Below are positions 57,212 through 64,000 of a DNA stretch of 64,000 nucleotides, one piece after another. The position numbers and the translations under genes were made by a program. Each line of letters opens with the position of its first letter. The stretch's first letter is position 1. Origin of the DNA: Roseibium suaedae (lineage in GTDB: Bacteria > Pseudomonadota > Alphaproteobacteria > Rhizobiales > Stappiaceae); the NCBI RefSeq assembly GCF_900142725.1, contig NZ_FRBW01000005.1:62001-126000 (forward strand). Direction: 5' to 3'. A model generated the notes under the pieces. It worked only from the letters and a program-made list of their open reading frames with translations, was not told the DNA's origin and did not search any database.

Positions 57212-58057
57212 TTATTCCTTGCCGGTGAAGTCAACCCCCGGCAGGGTCGTGGGAAGCTTGGCGCGGTCGGAGCCAATCCACTTCTTGTAGAGTTCGTCCA
57301 GCACACCGTCTTCCGTGTGGCGGGCGACGAAATCATTCAGGAAATCAAGCATCTCCTGATCGCCCTTGCGGACGGCCATGCCCTGGAAATTGTCGGCGAC
57401 CTTGTACTTGCGCTCGAAGGTATCGCCATTGCCGGTCTGGTTGATGACCAGGCCGTAGGTCACGCTGCCCAAAATGGCATCCACCTGACCGGACAGAAGA
57501 GCCTGCACCGTGGTCGCATCGTCATCGAACCGCTTGATCTGCGTGTTTGCGGGCGCAACCTTGACCAGCAGCGGATCGAAGGCACTGCCCCGGTTCACGC
57601 CGATCACGTAGTTGCCCAGATCGTCATTGCCCTGGATCTCCGCATCGTTCTTGCCCCAGACCGTGATGTCATTGGAGGAATAGGGGATCACATATTGAAT
57701 GACCTTCGCCCGTTCTTCCGTGATGGTCATGGACGGCACGAGGAAATCGACATTGCCATTGACCAGAAGCGGGATGCGGTTCTGACCGGTAATGCGCTCG
57801 AACTTCACATCGACGCCCAGTTCCTTCGTGATCAGCTTCGCGATCTCGATATCGAACCCGTCGTTCTGACCATTCTGGTCAATGAAACCCCAGGGGAACT
57901 GGTCCATCTGCACGCCGATGGTCGCTGTACCCTTGGCCTTGATCTCTTCCGGTGTGACGGCCTGTGCTGCCGGCGCAAAGGCCGTGGCTGTCAGGAGCAG
58001 GGCCGCCAGGCCACCCAGTACCTTGGACCGTGAAAATGTCGATGCTTTAGTCGTCAT
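57212..58057 (-). CDS. Polar amino-acid-type ABC binding protein
   Basis: 281 residues from the ATG at 58057 (AGAGGTGAG before it). A signal peptide (about residues 1-33, ending AAQA) is followed by an SBP_bac_3 domain with GTATIGVQMDQFPWGFID, GFDIEIAKLITKELGVDVKF and NGNVDFLVPSMTITEERAKV. It binds an amino acid or analogue in the periplasm for the two permeases and ATPase encoded upstream. Confidence 0.92.
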   Translation of the reverse strand: MTTKASTFSRSKVLGGLAALLLTATAFAPAAQAVTPEEIKAKGTATIGVQMDQFPWGFIDQNGQNDGFDIEIAKLITKELGVDVKFERITGQNRIPLLVNGNVDFLVPSMTITEERAKVIQYVIPYSSNDITVWGKNDAEIQGNDDLGNYVIGVNRGSAFDPLLVKVAPANTQIKRFDDDATTVQALLSGQVDAILGSVTYGLVINQTGNGDTFERKYKVADNFQGMAVRKGDQEMLDFLNDFVARHTEDGVLDELYKKWIGSDRAKLPTTLPGVDFTGKE

Positions 58058-58097
58058 AGTCTCACCTCTGGTTGATTTTATTAGCATTCTTTCTTGC

Positions 58098-58748
58098 TTA
58101 CCGAGCGGCGTTCAGCCGCCGTTCGATCCTTGCGCTGCAATAGGTCAGGGGGACGCAGATGCAGAAATAGATCAGCGCAACCGCGCCATAGACCTGCAGC
58201 GGCTGAAAGGTGATGTTCGCCATCAGCTGGCCGGAGCGGGTCAGTTCCGTCAGGCCCAGGAGAGCCGCCAGGGCCGTTCCCTTGATCAGATTGACGAGGA
58301 AGCTGATGGTTGCCGGAAGCCCGATGCGGAAAGCCTGGGGCAACACGACATCGACCATCCGGTGGACATATCCGATGCCAAGGGCCCGGGCGGCTTCGCT
58401 CTGGCCATCAGGGACCGCCTGGATGCTGCCGCGCCAGATCTCACCCAGAAATGCACTGGTATGAAGCGACAGGCCGATGGTCAGCGCCACCCAGACGTCC
58501 ACCTTCAGCCCCAGCAACGGCAGGCCGAAATAGACGAAGAAGAGCTGGATCAGCAGCGGCGTTCCCTGGAAAACCTGGATATAGGCCGCAGTCACCATGC
58601 GCAGCAGCTTCCATTTGCTGGTCCGGCCCAGTGCCACGGCTAGTCCGAGGGCGCCCCCGACGGTGAAGGCCAGCAGCGAGAGGACAACCGTCCAGCGCGC
58701 GCCTTCGAGCAGGAACAGGAACTCTCCCCAACCAAATTGACGGATCAT
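58098..58748 (-). CDS. Polar amino-acid ABC permease
   Basis: 216 residues of the HisM/GlnP family: the FQGTPLLIQLFFVYFGLPLL segment and the EAA loop EAARALGIGYVHRMVDVVLPQ with following PAT. About five membrane segments. It is nine bases after the other permease gene. Confidence 0.93.
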   Translation of the reverse strand: MIRQFGWGEFLFLLEGARWTVVLSLLAFTVGGALGLAVALGRTSKWKLLRMVTAAYIQVFQGTPLLIQLFFVYFGLPLLGLKVDVWVALTIGLSLHTSAFLGEIWRGSIQAVPDGQSEAARALGIGYVHRMVDVVLPQAFRIGLPATISFLVNLIKGTALAALLGLTELTRSGQLMANITFQPLQVYGAVALIYFCICVPLTYCSARIERRLNAAR

Positions 58749-58757
58749 CTCAGTGCC

Positions 58758-59426
58758 TCACTTTGTCGGATAGGAGAAATAGACCCTGCCGATCAGGCTC
58801 AGTACGGCAGACAGGACCTGGGACAGCGCGAGATAGATGACACCGAGCGTGAGATAGATCTCGAAGCTGCGGAAAGTCTGGGAATCCAGCGTCTGAGCGT
58901 AGTAAGTCAGCTCTTCCGCCGAGACGGAGGACACGAGACTGGAGTTCAGCATCAGGAGGATGAACTGGCTGCACAGGGCCGGATAGACGGCTCGGATCGC
59001 CGGGCGGAAGACAATGAAGCGGTAGATGTCCGCCGTATGCATGCCGAGAGCCCTGCCCGCCTCGATCTGGCCGGGACGGATGGACTGAACGCCGCCGCGT
59101 ACGATTTCCGCTGCATAGGCCGCGCAGTTCAAGGTCATCGCCAGGATCGCCGCCTGTTCACCACTCAACCTGATGCCGATTGCCGGCATGCCAAAGAAGA
59201 CGAAGAACACCTGGACCAGGATCGGTGTGTTGCGGATCAGCTCGATGTAGCCGACGGCCACCGTGCGCAGGCCCGGTCGGCCACTCATCCGCATCATCAT
59301 GAAGATGATGCCGAGGCCCAGGCCGAAGACCATCGACAGCGACGACATCCGAAGCGTGCCCATGATGCCTTCGAGCAGGGTCGGCCACGCGGCAAAGACT
59401 GGGGCAAAATCGAACGTGTAATTCAT
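58758..59426 (-). CDS. Polar amino-acid ABC permease
   Basis: 222 residues of the same family, with ELIRNTPILVQVFFVFFGMP and EAGRALGMHTADIYRFIVF as the EAA loop. It forms a heterodimer with the neighbouring permease. Ten bases separate it from the ATPase gene. Confidence 0.93.
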   Translation of the reverse strand: MNYTFDFAPVFAAWPTLLEGIMGTLRMSSLSMVFGLGLGIIFMMMRMSGRPGLRTVAVGYIELIRNTPILVQVFFVFFGMPAIGIRLSGEQAAILAMTLNCAAYAAEIVRGGVQSIRPGQIEAGRALGMHTADIYRFIVFRPAIRAVYPALCSQFILLMLNSSLVSSVSAEELTYYAQTLDSQTFRSFEIYLTLGVIYLALSQVLSAVLSLIGRVYFSYPTK

Positions 59427-59436
59427 CGCCCCCTCC

Positions 59437-60192
59437 TCAGTGATTGAGAATCTGGCCGAGGAACGCTCTGGTCCGCTCGTGGCCCGGATTGCTGAAGAAG
59501 GCTTCCGGCGCCGCGCTCTCGATGATTTCGCCCCGGTCCATGAAGATCACGCGGTGGGCAACGGCCCGGGCAAACCCCATCTCATGGGTGACGCAGATCA
59601 TGGTGATGCCGTCGTCCGCCAGAGAGATCATGGTGTCGAGCACCTCCTTGACCATTTCCGGATCAAGCGCGGAGGTCGGTTCGTCGAAGAGCATGACTTG
59701 CGGGTCCATGCAGAGCGCCCGGGCGATGGCAACACGCTGCTGCTGACCACCGGAGAGCTGCGCGGGATATTTGGCCGCCTGTTCGGCGATATGCACCCGC
59801 TCCAGGTGGCGCATGGCCTTGTCTCTGGCTTCAGCGACAGACGTCTTGCGCACCCGCCGCTGGGCAAGCATGCAGTTCTCGAGAACAGTCAGATGCGGAA
59901 AGAGATTGAACTGCTGAAACACCATGCCGACGTCACGGCGGATGTGATCAGCGTTGTTTCCCTGAGGTCCCAGCTCCGTGCCATTGACGAAAATCGCCCC
60001 CTTCTGGATTTCCTCCAGATGATTGATGCAGCGGATCAGGGTGGATTTGCCCGAGCCGGACGGTCCGCACAAAACGATGTGCTCTCCGCGGGCAACGGTC
60101 AGATCAATGTCCTTGAGGACGTGAAGCGGGCCAAACCACTTGTTGACGCCAATCATCTCGATGGTTTTGTCCGACATGCTGGACCGGTCCAT
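59437..60192 (-). CDS. Polar amino-acid ABC ATPase
   Basis: 251 residues. Walker [17 protein letters not shown] loop [13 protein letters not shown], signature [17 protein letters not shown], Walker [14 protein letters not shown] and switch [11 protein letters not shown] are intact, as in GlnQ/HisP. AAGGGGAA before the ATG at 60192 supports this start; MSDKTIEM at 60177 is possible. It energises the two permeases. Confidence 0.94.
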   Translation of the reverse strand: MDRSSMSDKTIEMIGVNKWFGPLHVLKDIDLTVARGEHIVLCGPSGSGKSTLIRCINHLEEIQKGAIFVNGTELGPQGNNADHIRRDVGMVFQQFNLFPHLTVLENCMLAQRRVRKTSVAEARDKAMRHLERVHIAEQAAKYPAQLSGGQQQRVAIARALCMDPQVMLFDEPTSALDPEMVKEVLDTMISLADDGITMICVTHEMGFARAVAHRVIFMDRGEIIESAAPEAFFSNPGHERTRAFLGQILNH

Positions 60193-60213
60193 GCCAATTC
60201 CCCTTTTGTGTTC

Positions 60214-60687
60214 TCAAGCTTTGGCTGCAACTTCGAAAATGGCATCGACCTCGACAGAGGTGCCGCGCGGAAGGGAACCGGCACCAAGCGCCGTTCGCGC
60301 ATGCCGCCCCTTTTCGCCGAAGATCTGAACAAGAAGATCGGACGCGCCATCGATCACCGCCGGATGCCCCTTGAAATCGGCAGGCGCATTGACGAACCCG
60401 CGCAACTGGGCACAGGCGATCACCCGGTCGAGGTCTCCATCCAGCGCATGGTTCACGCGTGCCACAAGGTTGAGGGCACAGAGCCGGGCCGCCTGATACC
60501 CCTCTTCCGGAGTGACCTCCTGTCCGACGACACCTGCGTAATGCTCAACACCATCGATCCGGGGGATCTGGCCTGAAATGAAGAGAAGGCTTCCGACAAG
60601 CCGGTATGGGACATAGTTGCCCGAGGCCGGTCCGATTGCGGGCAATACGACGCCCAGCTCGGAGAGACGTGCAGAAACGACACTCAT
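60214..60687 (-). CDS. Rid-family (YjgF/YER057c) protein
   Basis: 157 residues, longer than RidA (about 126). GSLLFISGQIPRIDG, then ARLCALNLVARVNHALDGDL, and the arginine-bearing ARTALGAGSLPRGTSVEVDA are family landmarks. It probably hydrolyses an imine or enamine made by the operon's own enzymes, or acts as an amidase-like Rid member as in other degradation operons. It is the first gene of the leftward operon, 21 bases before the ATPase, facing the GntR gene. Confidence 0.88.
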   Translation of the reverse strand: MSVVSARLSELGVVLPAIGPASGNYVPYRLVGSLLFISGQIPRIDGVEHYAGVVGQEVTPEEGYQAARLCALNLVARVNHALDGDLDRVIACAQLRGFVNAPADFKGHPAVIDGASDLLVQIFGEKGRHARTALGAGSLPRGTSVEVDAIFEVAAKA

Positions 60688-61151
60688 AGCGACAATCCAT
60701 CTGATTTTACTGGGCGCCCTTTGGACTGCCCTGTTCCCCTGGCCCTTTACCTGGCGATCTGCTGTGAAGCTTCCGTTCGGTGTGAGCGCTGTTTTGTGGG
60801 ATTAGAATTCTTGAAATAGTACCTCTTGTCAATAGCATTCAAAGAGATACTATCTCTAGACAAGTTTCCAGCCGAGAGACTTTCAACTAACTGATACTTA
60901 TATAAAAATTTCCATGAACGCGATGATATCTGCGAAATCTCACTGCATTCCGAAAAAAATAATTTTGAGAAAACGAATCCAAATTCCTCGCTGCGAGAGA
61001 GCCCGACTCCCGGATTGCATCAAGTGTGCGCACACTCTTGCCGGAAATTTGAGCATTAAAGGTAGCATCTCTTCCGCAAGTAGTGCTACCTTCTCCCTCA
61101 CAAGCGAATAAGGCGCCTGCCACGAGCCGGCGCGAAGAAGACAGGTGACCC
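60688..61151. promoter_or_regulatory. 464-base divergent regulatory region with several palindromes
   Basis: Between the Rid-family gene and the GntR gene. AGAGAT-ACT-ATCTCT at 60843-60857 is a perfect inverted repeat, and a related copy in opposite orientation lies at 60813-60826 (GAAATAGTACCTCT). AGTGTGCGCACACT at 61023-61036 is a perfect 14-bp palindrome. AAGGTAGCA (61059-61067) and TGCTACCTT (61084-61092) are inverted repeats just before the GntR gene. The stretch is much richer in AT than its surroundings. These are candidate sites for the GntR protein. Confidence 0.55.
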
Positions 61152-61904
61152 TTGGACACACTCACAGGCCGGACCATTCAGGCCCTTAAGGCGCATATCA
61201 GTGACAACCAGCTCGACAAGGGGCACAAGCTCGGTTCTCTGAACGATCTCGCCCAGCAATTCAACGTCAGCCGTACAGTGATCCGCGAAGCCGTATCCGC
61301 CCTGAAGTCCGACGGAGCTATTGAGGCGCGTCACGGGGTTGGCGTCTTCGTCAGAGATCCCCAGCGGCTTCAGCCGGAACAGCCCGGAACCGTTGATGCG
61401 GATGTGACCCTTGCCCCGCTCGCCAGGCTCAAGACTTCCTTCATGGATCTTCTTGAACTGCGCATGGCCTTTGAAGTTCACGCTGCCGGCCTTGCCGCAA
61501 CACGCCGTTCCTGGGCGCAGGAATCCAACATCTGGAACGCTGCCCGGAAATTCGAAGCCTCCCTGGACGACGAAAGTGCTCTCGACCAGCTCGACTTCGT
61601 CTTTCACCGCTCGATTGCAGAAGCCACAAACAATGGCGCCTTCATCGAATTCTTCAGCCTGATGAGCCTTCAGATCCTGCCTCAGCCAGCCTTTTCCAAG
61701 GAGCTGAACCCGGAATTGATCACGCCAGCCTATGTGCAGAACACCGTGGCAGAGCACCGGGCCATCTGTGAGGCCATCAGTTCCGGCGACCCGGAAAAGG
61801 CGCGCGAAGCCATGCGGGCCCATCTCAACCGCAGTCATCTGAGATACCGTGGCTTTTCCGAGGGCGGCACCTCTCCCCTCAGCAATGTGGCCCGGGAGGA
61901 CTAG
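61152..61904 (+). CDS. GntR-family regulator, FadR branch
   Basis: 250 residues starting at TTG 61152 (AGGTGA before it). Winged helix-turn-helix: LGSLNDLAQQFNVSRTVIREA and LKSDGAIEARHGVGVFV. The FCD ligand domain follows, with LLELRMAFEVHAAGLAA, DFVFHRSIAEATNN and EHRAICEAISSGDPEKAREA. The histidines and aspartate of the usual metal site are present (D, H in FHRSI, EHR). It is divergent from the Rid-ABC-HyuAB operon and is its probable repressor. Confidence 0.92.
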   Translation: MDTLTGRTIQALKAHISDNQLDKGHKLGSLNDLAQQFNVSRTVIREAVSALKSDGAIEARHGVGVFVRDPQRLQPEQPGTVDADVTLAPLARLKTSFMDLLELRMAFEVHAAGLAATRRSWAQESNIWNAARKFEASLDDESALDQLDFVFHRSIAEATNNGAFIEFFSLMSLQILPQPAFSKELNPELITPAYVQNTVAEHRAICEAISSGDPEKAREAMRAHLNRSHLRYRGFSEGGTSPLSNVARED

Positions 61905-62006
61905 GGGTCCGAGCCCCAGGTTTCGGCCGCGTCTGCCACGTGGCACAAAAGCATCCTTGCCCGAACAGCCCCTGTCACATGTCCCGAGCCTTGCACCTGG
62001 CCAATG

Positions 62007-62027
62007 ACCCGACTAATTTGATCGGGT
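62007..62027. promoter_or_regulatory. Putative Rrf2 operator before its own gene
   Basis: ACCCGA-N9-TCGGGT is a perfect 6-bp inverted repeat with the centre CTAATTTGA. It is 52 bases upstream of the Rrf2 start and shares architecture and centre with 62705-62725. Confidence 0.7.
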
Positions 62028-62078
62028 ATTGGAGCATCGCATCGGGGGCGGTGCGGGTTCTAGAAGTGTTGCCGGACA

Positions 62079-62528
62079 GTGATCTCTCAGAAAGCGAAAT
62101 ACGCCTTGCGGGCGCTGGTCTCTCTCGCCCGCATCGAGCAACCCGGCAAGGCCCTGTTCATATCGGACATCGCGGAAGAGCAGAGCATCCCGAAAAAGTT
62201 TCTCGAGCAGATCCTGCTTGATCTCAAGCGTCACGGCATCGTTGTCTCCAAGCGCGGCAAGTCTGGCGGCTATCTTCTGCTGAAGCCAGCCAGTGAGATC
62301 ACCTATGGCGAAGTGCTTCGCATCATCGATGGCCCGATCGCGCCCCTGCCTTGTCTGAGCCGGATCGCCTATCGCCGCTGTGACGATTGCTTGGATGAAA
62401 CGGCCTGCGAAATCAGGCAGGTCTTTGCGCGAGTGACCGAAGCTACCCGGGACGTGCTCGACAAGACCACCATTGCCGACAGTCTCGCGTCTGCCGAAGG
62501 TCTTCCTGACCCGGCTCTTGTCGACTAG
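62079..62528 (+). CDS. Rrf2-family regulator, likely of sulfate/cysteine genes
   Basis: 149 residues from the GTG at 62079 (MISQKAKYALRALVSLARIE, the standard family start). The winged helix-turn-helix includes IAEEQSIPKKFLEQILLDLK and SKRGKSGGYLL. Four cysteines, C92, C101, C104 and C110, could hold an iron-sulfur cluster or act as a thiol switch. It lies just upstream of sulfate uptake genes, and matching palindromes precede both. The CymR/IscR branch commonly controls sulfur assimilation, so repression of sbp-cysT by a sulfur signal is likely. Confidence 0.92.
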   Translation: MISQKAKYALRALVSLARIEQPGKALFISDIAEEQSIPKKFLEQILLDLKRHGIVVSKRGKSGGYLLLKPASEITYGEVLRIIDGPIAPLPCLSRIAYRRCDDCLDETACEIRQVFARVTEATRDVLDKTTIADSLASAEGLPDPALVD

Positions 62529-62670
62529 CGCGCCTCTCTGGCAGCCAGATTCATCCTCTGCAATGCTCCGGTGAAAAGACCTGCGCGCTCTGCCCACGCA
62601 CGGCTTGATGCCGCCTGCGAGGCGCATTCATCCGGATTTCTCTCCCTGTCATAGAATAGCATTTCAAAAA

Positions 62671-62691
62671 AACCGTCTAGTTTGGTCGAAT
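62671..62691. promoter_or_regulatory. Degenerate third Rrf2-type site
   Basis: CTAGTTTGGTCG at 62677-62688 matches the core of the 62007 operator at 10 of 12 bases but the flanks do not form a full inverted repeat. It begins 34 bases before the good site at 62705, about three helical turns, so it may be a weaker second site. Confidence 0.35.
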
Positions 62692-62704
62692 TCCGCATTC
62701 CAAT

Positions 62705-62725
62705 ACTCTACTAATTCGATAGAGT
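62705..62725. promoter_or_regulatory. Putative Rrf2 operator before sbp
   Basis: ACTCTA-N9-TAGAGT is a perfect 6-bp inverted repeat with the centre CTAATTCGA, differing by one base from the centre at 62007. It lies 26 bases before the sulfate-binding-protein start, where binding would block transcription. Confidence 0.7.
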
Positions 62726-62751
62726 TTACCTGTTAATGGGAGATACGGAAT

Positions 62752-63780
62752 ATGAAAGTCACTCGCAGAAACCTTCTACTCACCGTGCCGCTTCTGGCGG
62801 TCTCACTTCAGTTTGCAGGTCCGGGTGCGGCTCACGCCCAGCAAACCCTGATCAACGTGTCCTACGATCCAACCCGCGAACTCTACCGGGATTTCAACGA
62901 GGCCTTTTCACGGCATTGGCAAGCCGAGGGCCATGAGCCTGCCTCCATCAAGGTCACCCATGGCGGCTCAGGGTCTCAGGCCCGCAGCGTCATCGACGGC
63001 CTTGAGGCGGATGTCGTCACTCTGGCGCTTGAAGCCGATATCAACGCCATCGCCGAGAAGACGGGCAAGATCCGGCCCGACTGGCGGGGCACACTGCCGG
63101 ACAACAATGCCCCTTACACCTCGACGATTGTCTTCCTCGTCCGCAAGGGCAATCCGAAGGAGCTGAAGGATTGGGGTGATCTGACCCGGGACGGCATCGA
63201 AGTCATCACACCTAATCCGAAGACATCCGGCGGCGCCCGCTGGAACTTCCTTGCAGCCTGGGCCTGGGCCGAAAAGCAATATGGCGGTGACGAAGCCAAG
63301 GTCCGCGGCTATGTAACCGACCTGTTCAAGCATGTTCCCGTCCTTGACAGCGGCGCAAGAGGAGCCACCACCACCTTCGTCCAGCGCGGTATCGGCGATG
63401 TTCTGCTGGCCTGGGAGAACGAAGCTTTTCTGGCCATCGAGGAACTGGGACCTGATGCCTTCGACATCGTCGTTCCTTCCGTCTCGGTGAAAGCCGAGCC
63501 GCCGGTCGCCCTTGTCGACCAGGTGGTGGATGCCAAGGGAACGCGGGACCTGGCAACCGCCTATCTCACCTACCTCTACAGTGATGAAGGCCAGACGATT
63601 GCCGCCCGGCACTACTACCGGCCCTCAAACCCGAAAGCGGTCAGCGACAAGAGCCTGCTGGAGAAGTTCCCCGATCTGGACCTTGCGACCATCGAGGCCT
63701 TCGGCGGATGGGCCAAGGTCCAGCCGGAGTATTTCGGGGATGGCGGCATTTTCGATCAGATCTACAAGCCCGGAAACTGA
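62752..63780 (+). CDS. sbp: Sulfate/thiosulfate-binding protein
   Basis: 342 residues. The signal peptide MKVTRRNLLLTVPLLAVSLQ is cut after AHA. The mature part has LINVSYDPTRELYRDFNEAF and KVTHGGSGSQARSVIDGLEA, the sulfate-binding landmarks of Sbp/CysP, plus KTSGGARWNFLAAWAWA. It binds sulfate or thiosulfate in the periplasm for the CysTWA importer. GGGAGATACGGAAT precedes the ATG. Two bases separate its stop from cysT. Confidence 0.95.
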   Translation: MKVTRRNLLLTVPLLAVSLQFAGPGAAHAQQTLINVSYDPTRELYRDFNEAFSRHWQAEGHEPASIKVTHGGSGSQARSVIDGLEADVVTLALEADINAIAEKTGKIRPDWRGTLPDNNAPYTSTIVFLVRKGNPKELKDWGDLTRDGIEVITPNPKTSGGARWNFLAAWAWAEKQYGGDEAKVRGYVTDLFKHVPVLDSGARGATTTFVQRGIGDVLLAWENEAFLAIEELGPDAFDIVVPSVSVKAEPPVALVDQVVDAKGTRDLATAYLTYLYSDEGQTIAARHYYRPSNPKAVSDKSLLEKFPDLDLATIEAFGGWAKVQPEYFGDGGIFDQIYKPGN

Positions 63781-63782
63781 CC

Positions 63783-64000
63783 ATGACCACCGTCCTCTCC
63801 ACCCGCTGGCGGTGGCGAAGCAGCAACGTTATCCCGGGTTTCGGGATAACGTTCGGCTTCACCCTCTTCTATCTCAGTCTTGTGGTGCTGATCCCGCTCG
63901 CCTGCCTGGGCTGGCGGGCAGCCTCCCTTGGCGGAGCTGACCTTGCAAGCCTTGGATCAGACCCCCGGGTGCTGAGCGCGCTTGCGACCAGCTTCTGGAC
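63783..64000 (+). CDS. cysT: Sulfate ABC permease CysT, 5' part
   Basis: The first 72 residues are present; the gene runs off the window. IPGFGITFGFTLFYLSLVVL and IPLACLGWRA are the standard CysT/CysU N-terminus with the first membrane segment. It forms the sulfate/thiosulfate channel with CysW. A strong inverted repeat lies inside codons 15-24. Confidence 0.9.
   Translation, partial: MTTVLSTRWRWRSSNVIPGFGITFGFTLFYLSLVVLIPLACLGWRAASLGGADLASLGSDPRVLSALATSFW
63825..63853 (+). repeat. 12-bp perfect hairpin inside the start of cysT
   Basis: AACGTTATCCCG and CGGGATAACGTT are perfect inverted repeats with a five-base loop (GGTTT), 42 bases into cysT. There is no U tract. It could slow translation or stabilise the upstream sbp message. 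Confidence 0.6.

Overview
The window reads as chromosome of a high-GC, metabolically versatile alphaproteobacterium. The heterotetrameric sarcosine oxidase run soxB-soxD-soxA-soxG followed by glyA and sdaA, the TRAP and TctCBA transporters, the Lrp/alr/dadA/ridA unit and the Rrf2-controlled sulfate genes all fit Hyphomicrobiales or Rhodobacterales. Stappiaceae such as Roseibium, Stappia or Pannonibacter are a reasonable guess, made from gene content only. I see no rRNA, tRNA, CRISPR array, insertion sequence or prophage. Nearly all the DNA is tightly packed operons, many with 1-14 nt overlaps.

Layout. 1-229: end of an AraC regulator. 384-5005 (minus): cytoplasmic Cys-type sulfatase, SulP anion transporter and Gfo/Idh oxidoreductase, divergent from a LysR gene (5337-6242). 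6288-9299 (minus): tctCBA. A 47-bp element upstream of the sulfatase operon recurs upstream of tctC, suggesting one LysR regulon. 9824-17651 (plus): NarL-type response regulator, histidine kinase, then MoxR, DUF58, DUF4381-like, BatA, BatB, TPR-like and BatD genes. 17664-24096: LysR divergent from a degenerate alpha/beta hydrolase plus an RND adaptor and pump. 24174-27609: Lrp divergent from alr-dadA-ridA (alanine catabolism). 27685-33383 (minus): ugp-type glycerol-3-phosphate/glycerophosphodiester ABC importer with its phosphodiesterase and an RpiR regulator.

33598-41493 (minus): soxBDAG-glyA-sdaA, a complete route from sarcosine through glycine and serine to pyruvate, facing a GlxA/AraC regulator (41602-42606). 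42634-50712 (minus): LysR, FAD amine oxidoreductase, aldehyde dehydrogenase, DHDPS-family lyase and a TRAP importer. 51022-60687 (minus): a probable operon of a Rid protein, a polar amino-acid ABC importer, HyuA/HyuB ATP-dependent cyclic-amide hydrolase, an aminotransferase and a KdgD-like dehydratase, divergent from a GntR/FadR regulator (61152-61904). 61905-64000: Rrf2 regulator, then sulfate-binding protein and cysT (cut by the window end), with a matching 21-bp operator before each of the first two.

The common theme is uptake and breakdown of small nitrogen- and sulfur-containing compounds. The least explained part is 43.8-61.9 kb: two transporters, a HyuAB hydrolase, two class I aldolase-type lyases, an aminotransferase, an amine oxidoreductase, an aldehyde dehydrogenase and a Rid protein sit together, and I cannot assign the combination to a known pathway. 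It could be a new route for a cyclic amide or imide. A link to the neighbouring sarcosine pathway (as in creatinine/N-methylhydantoin breakdown) is a testable guess.
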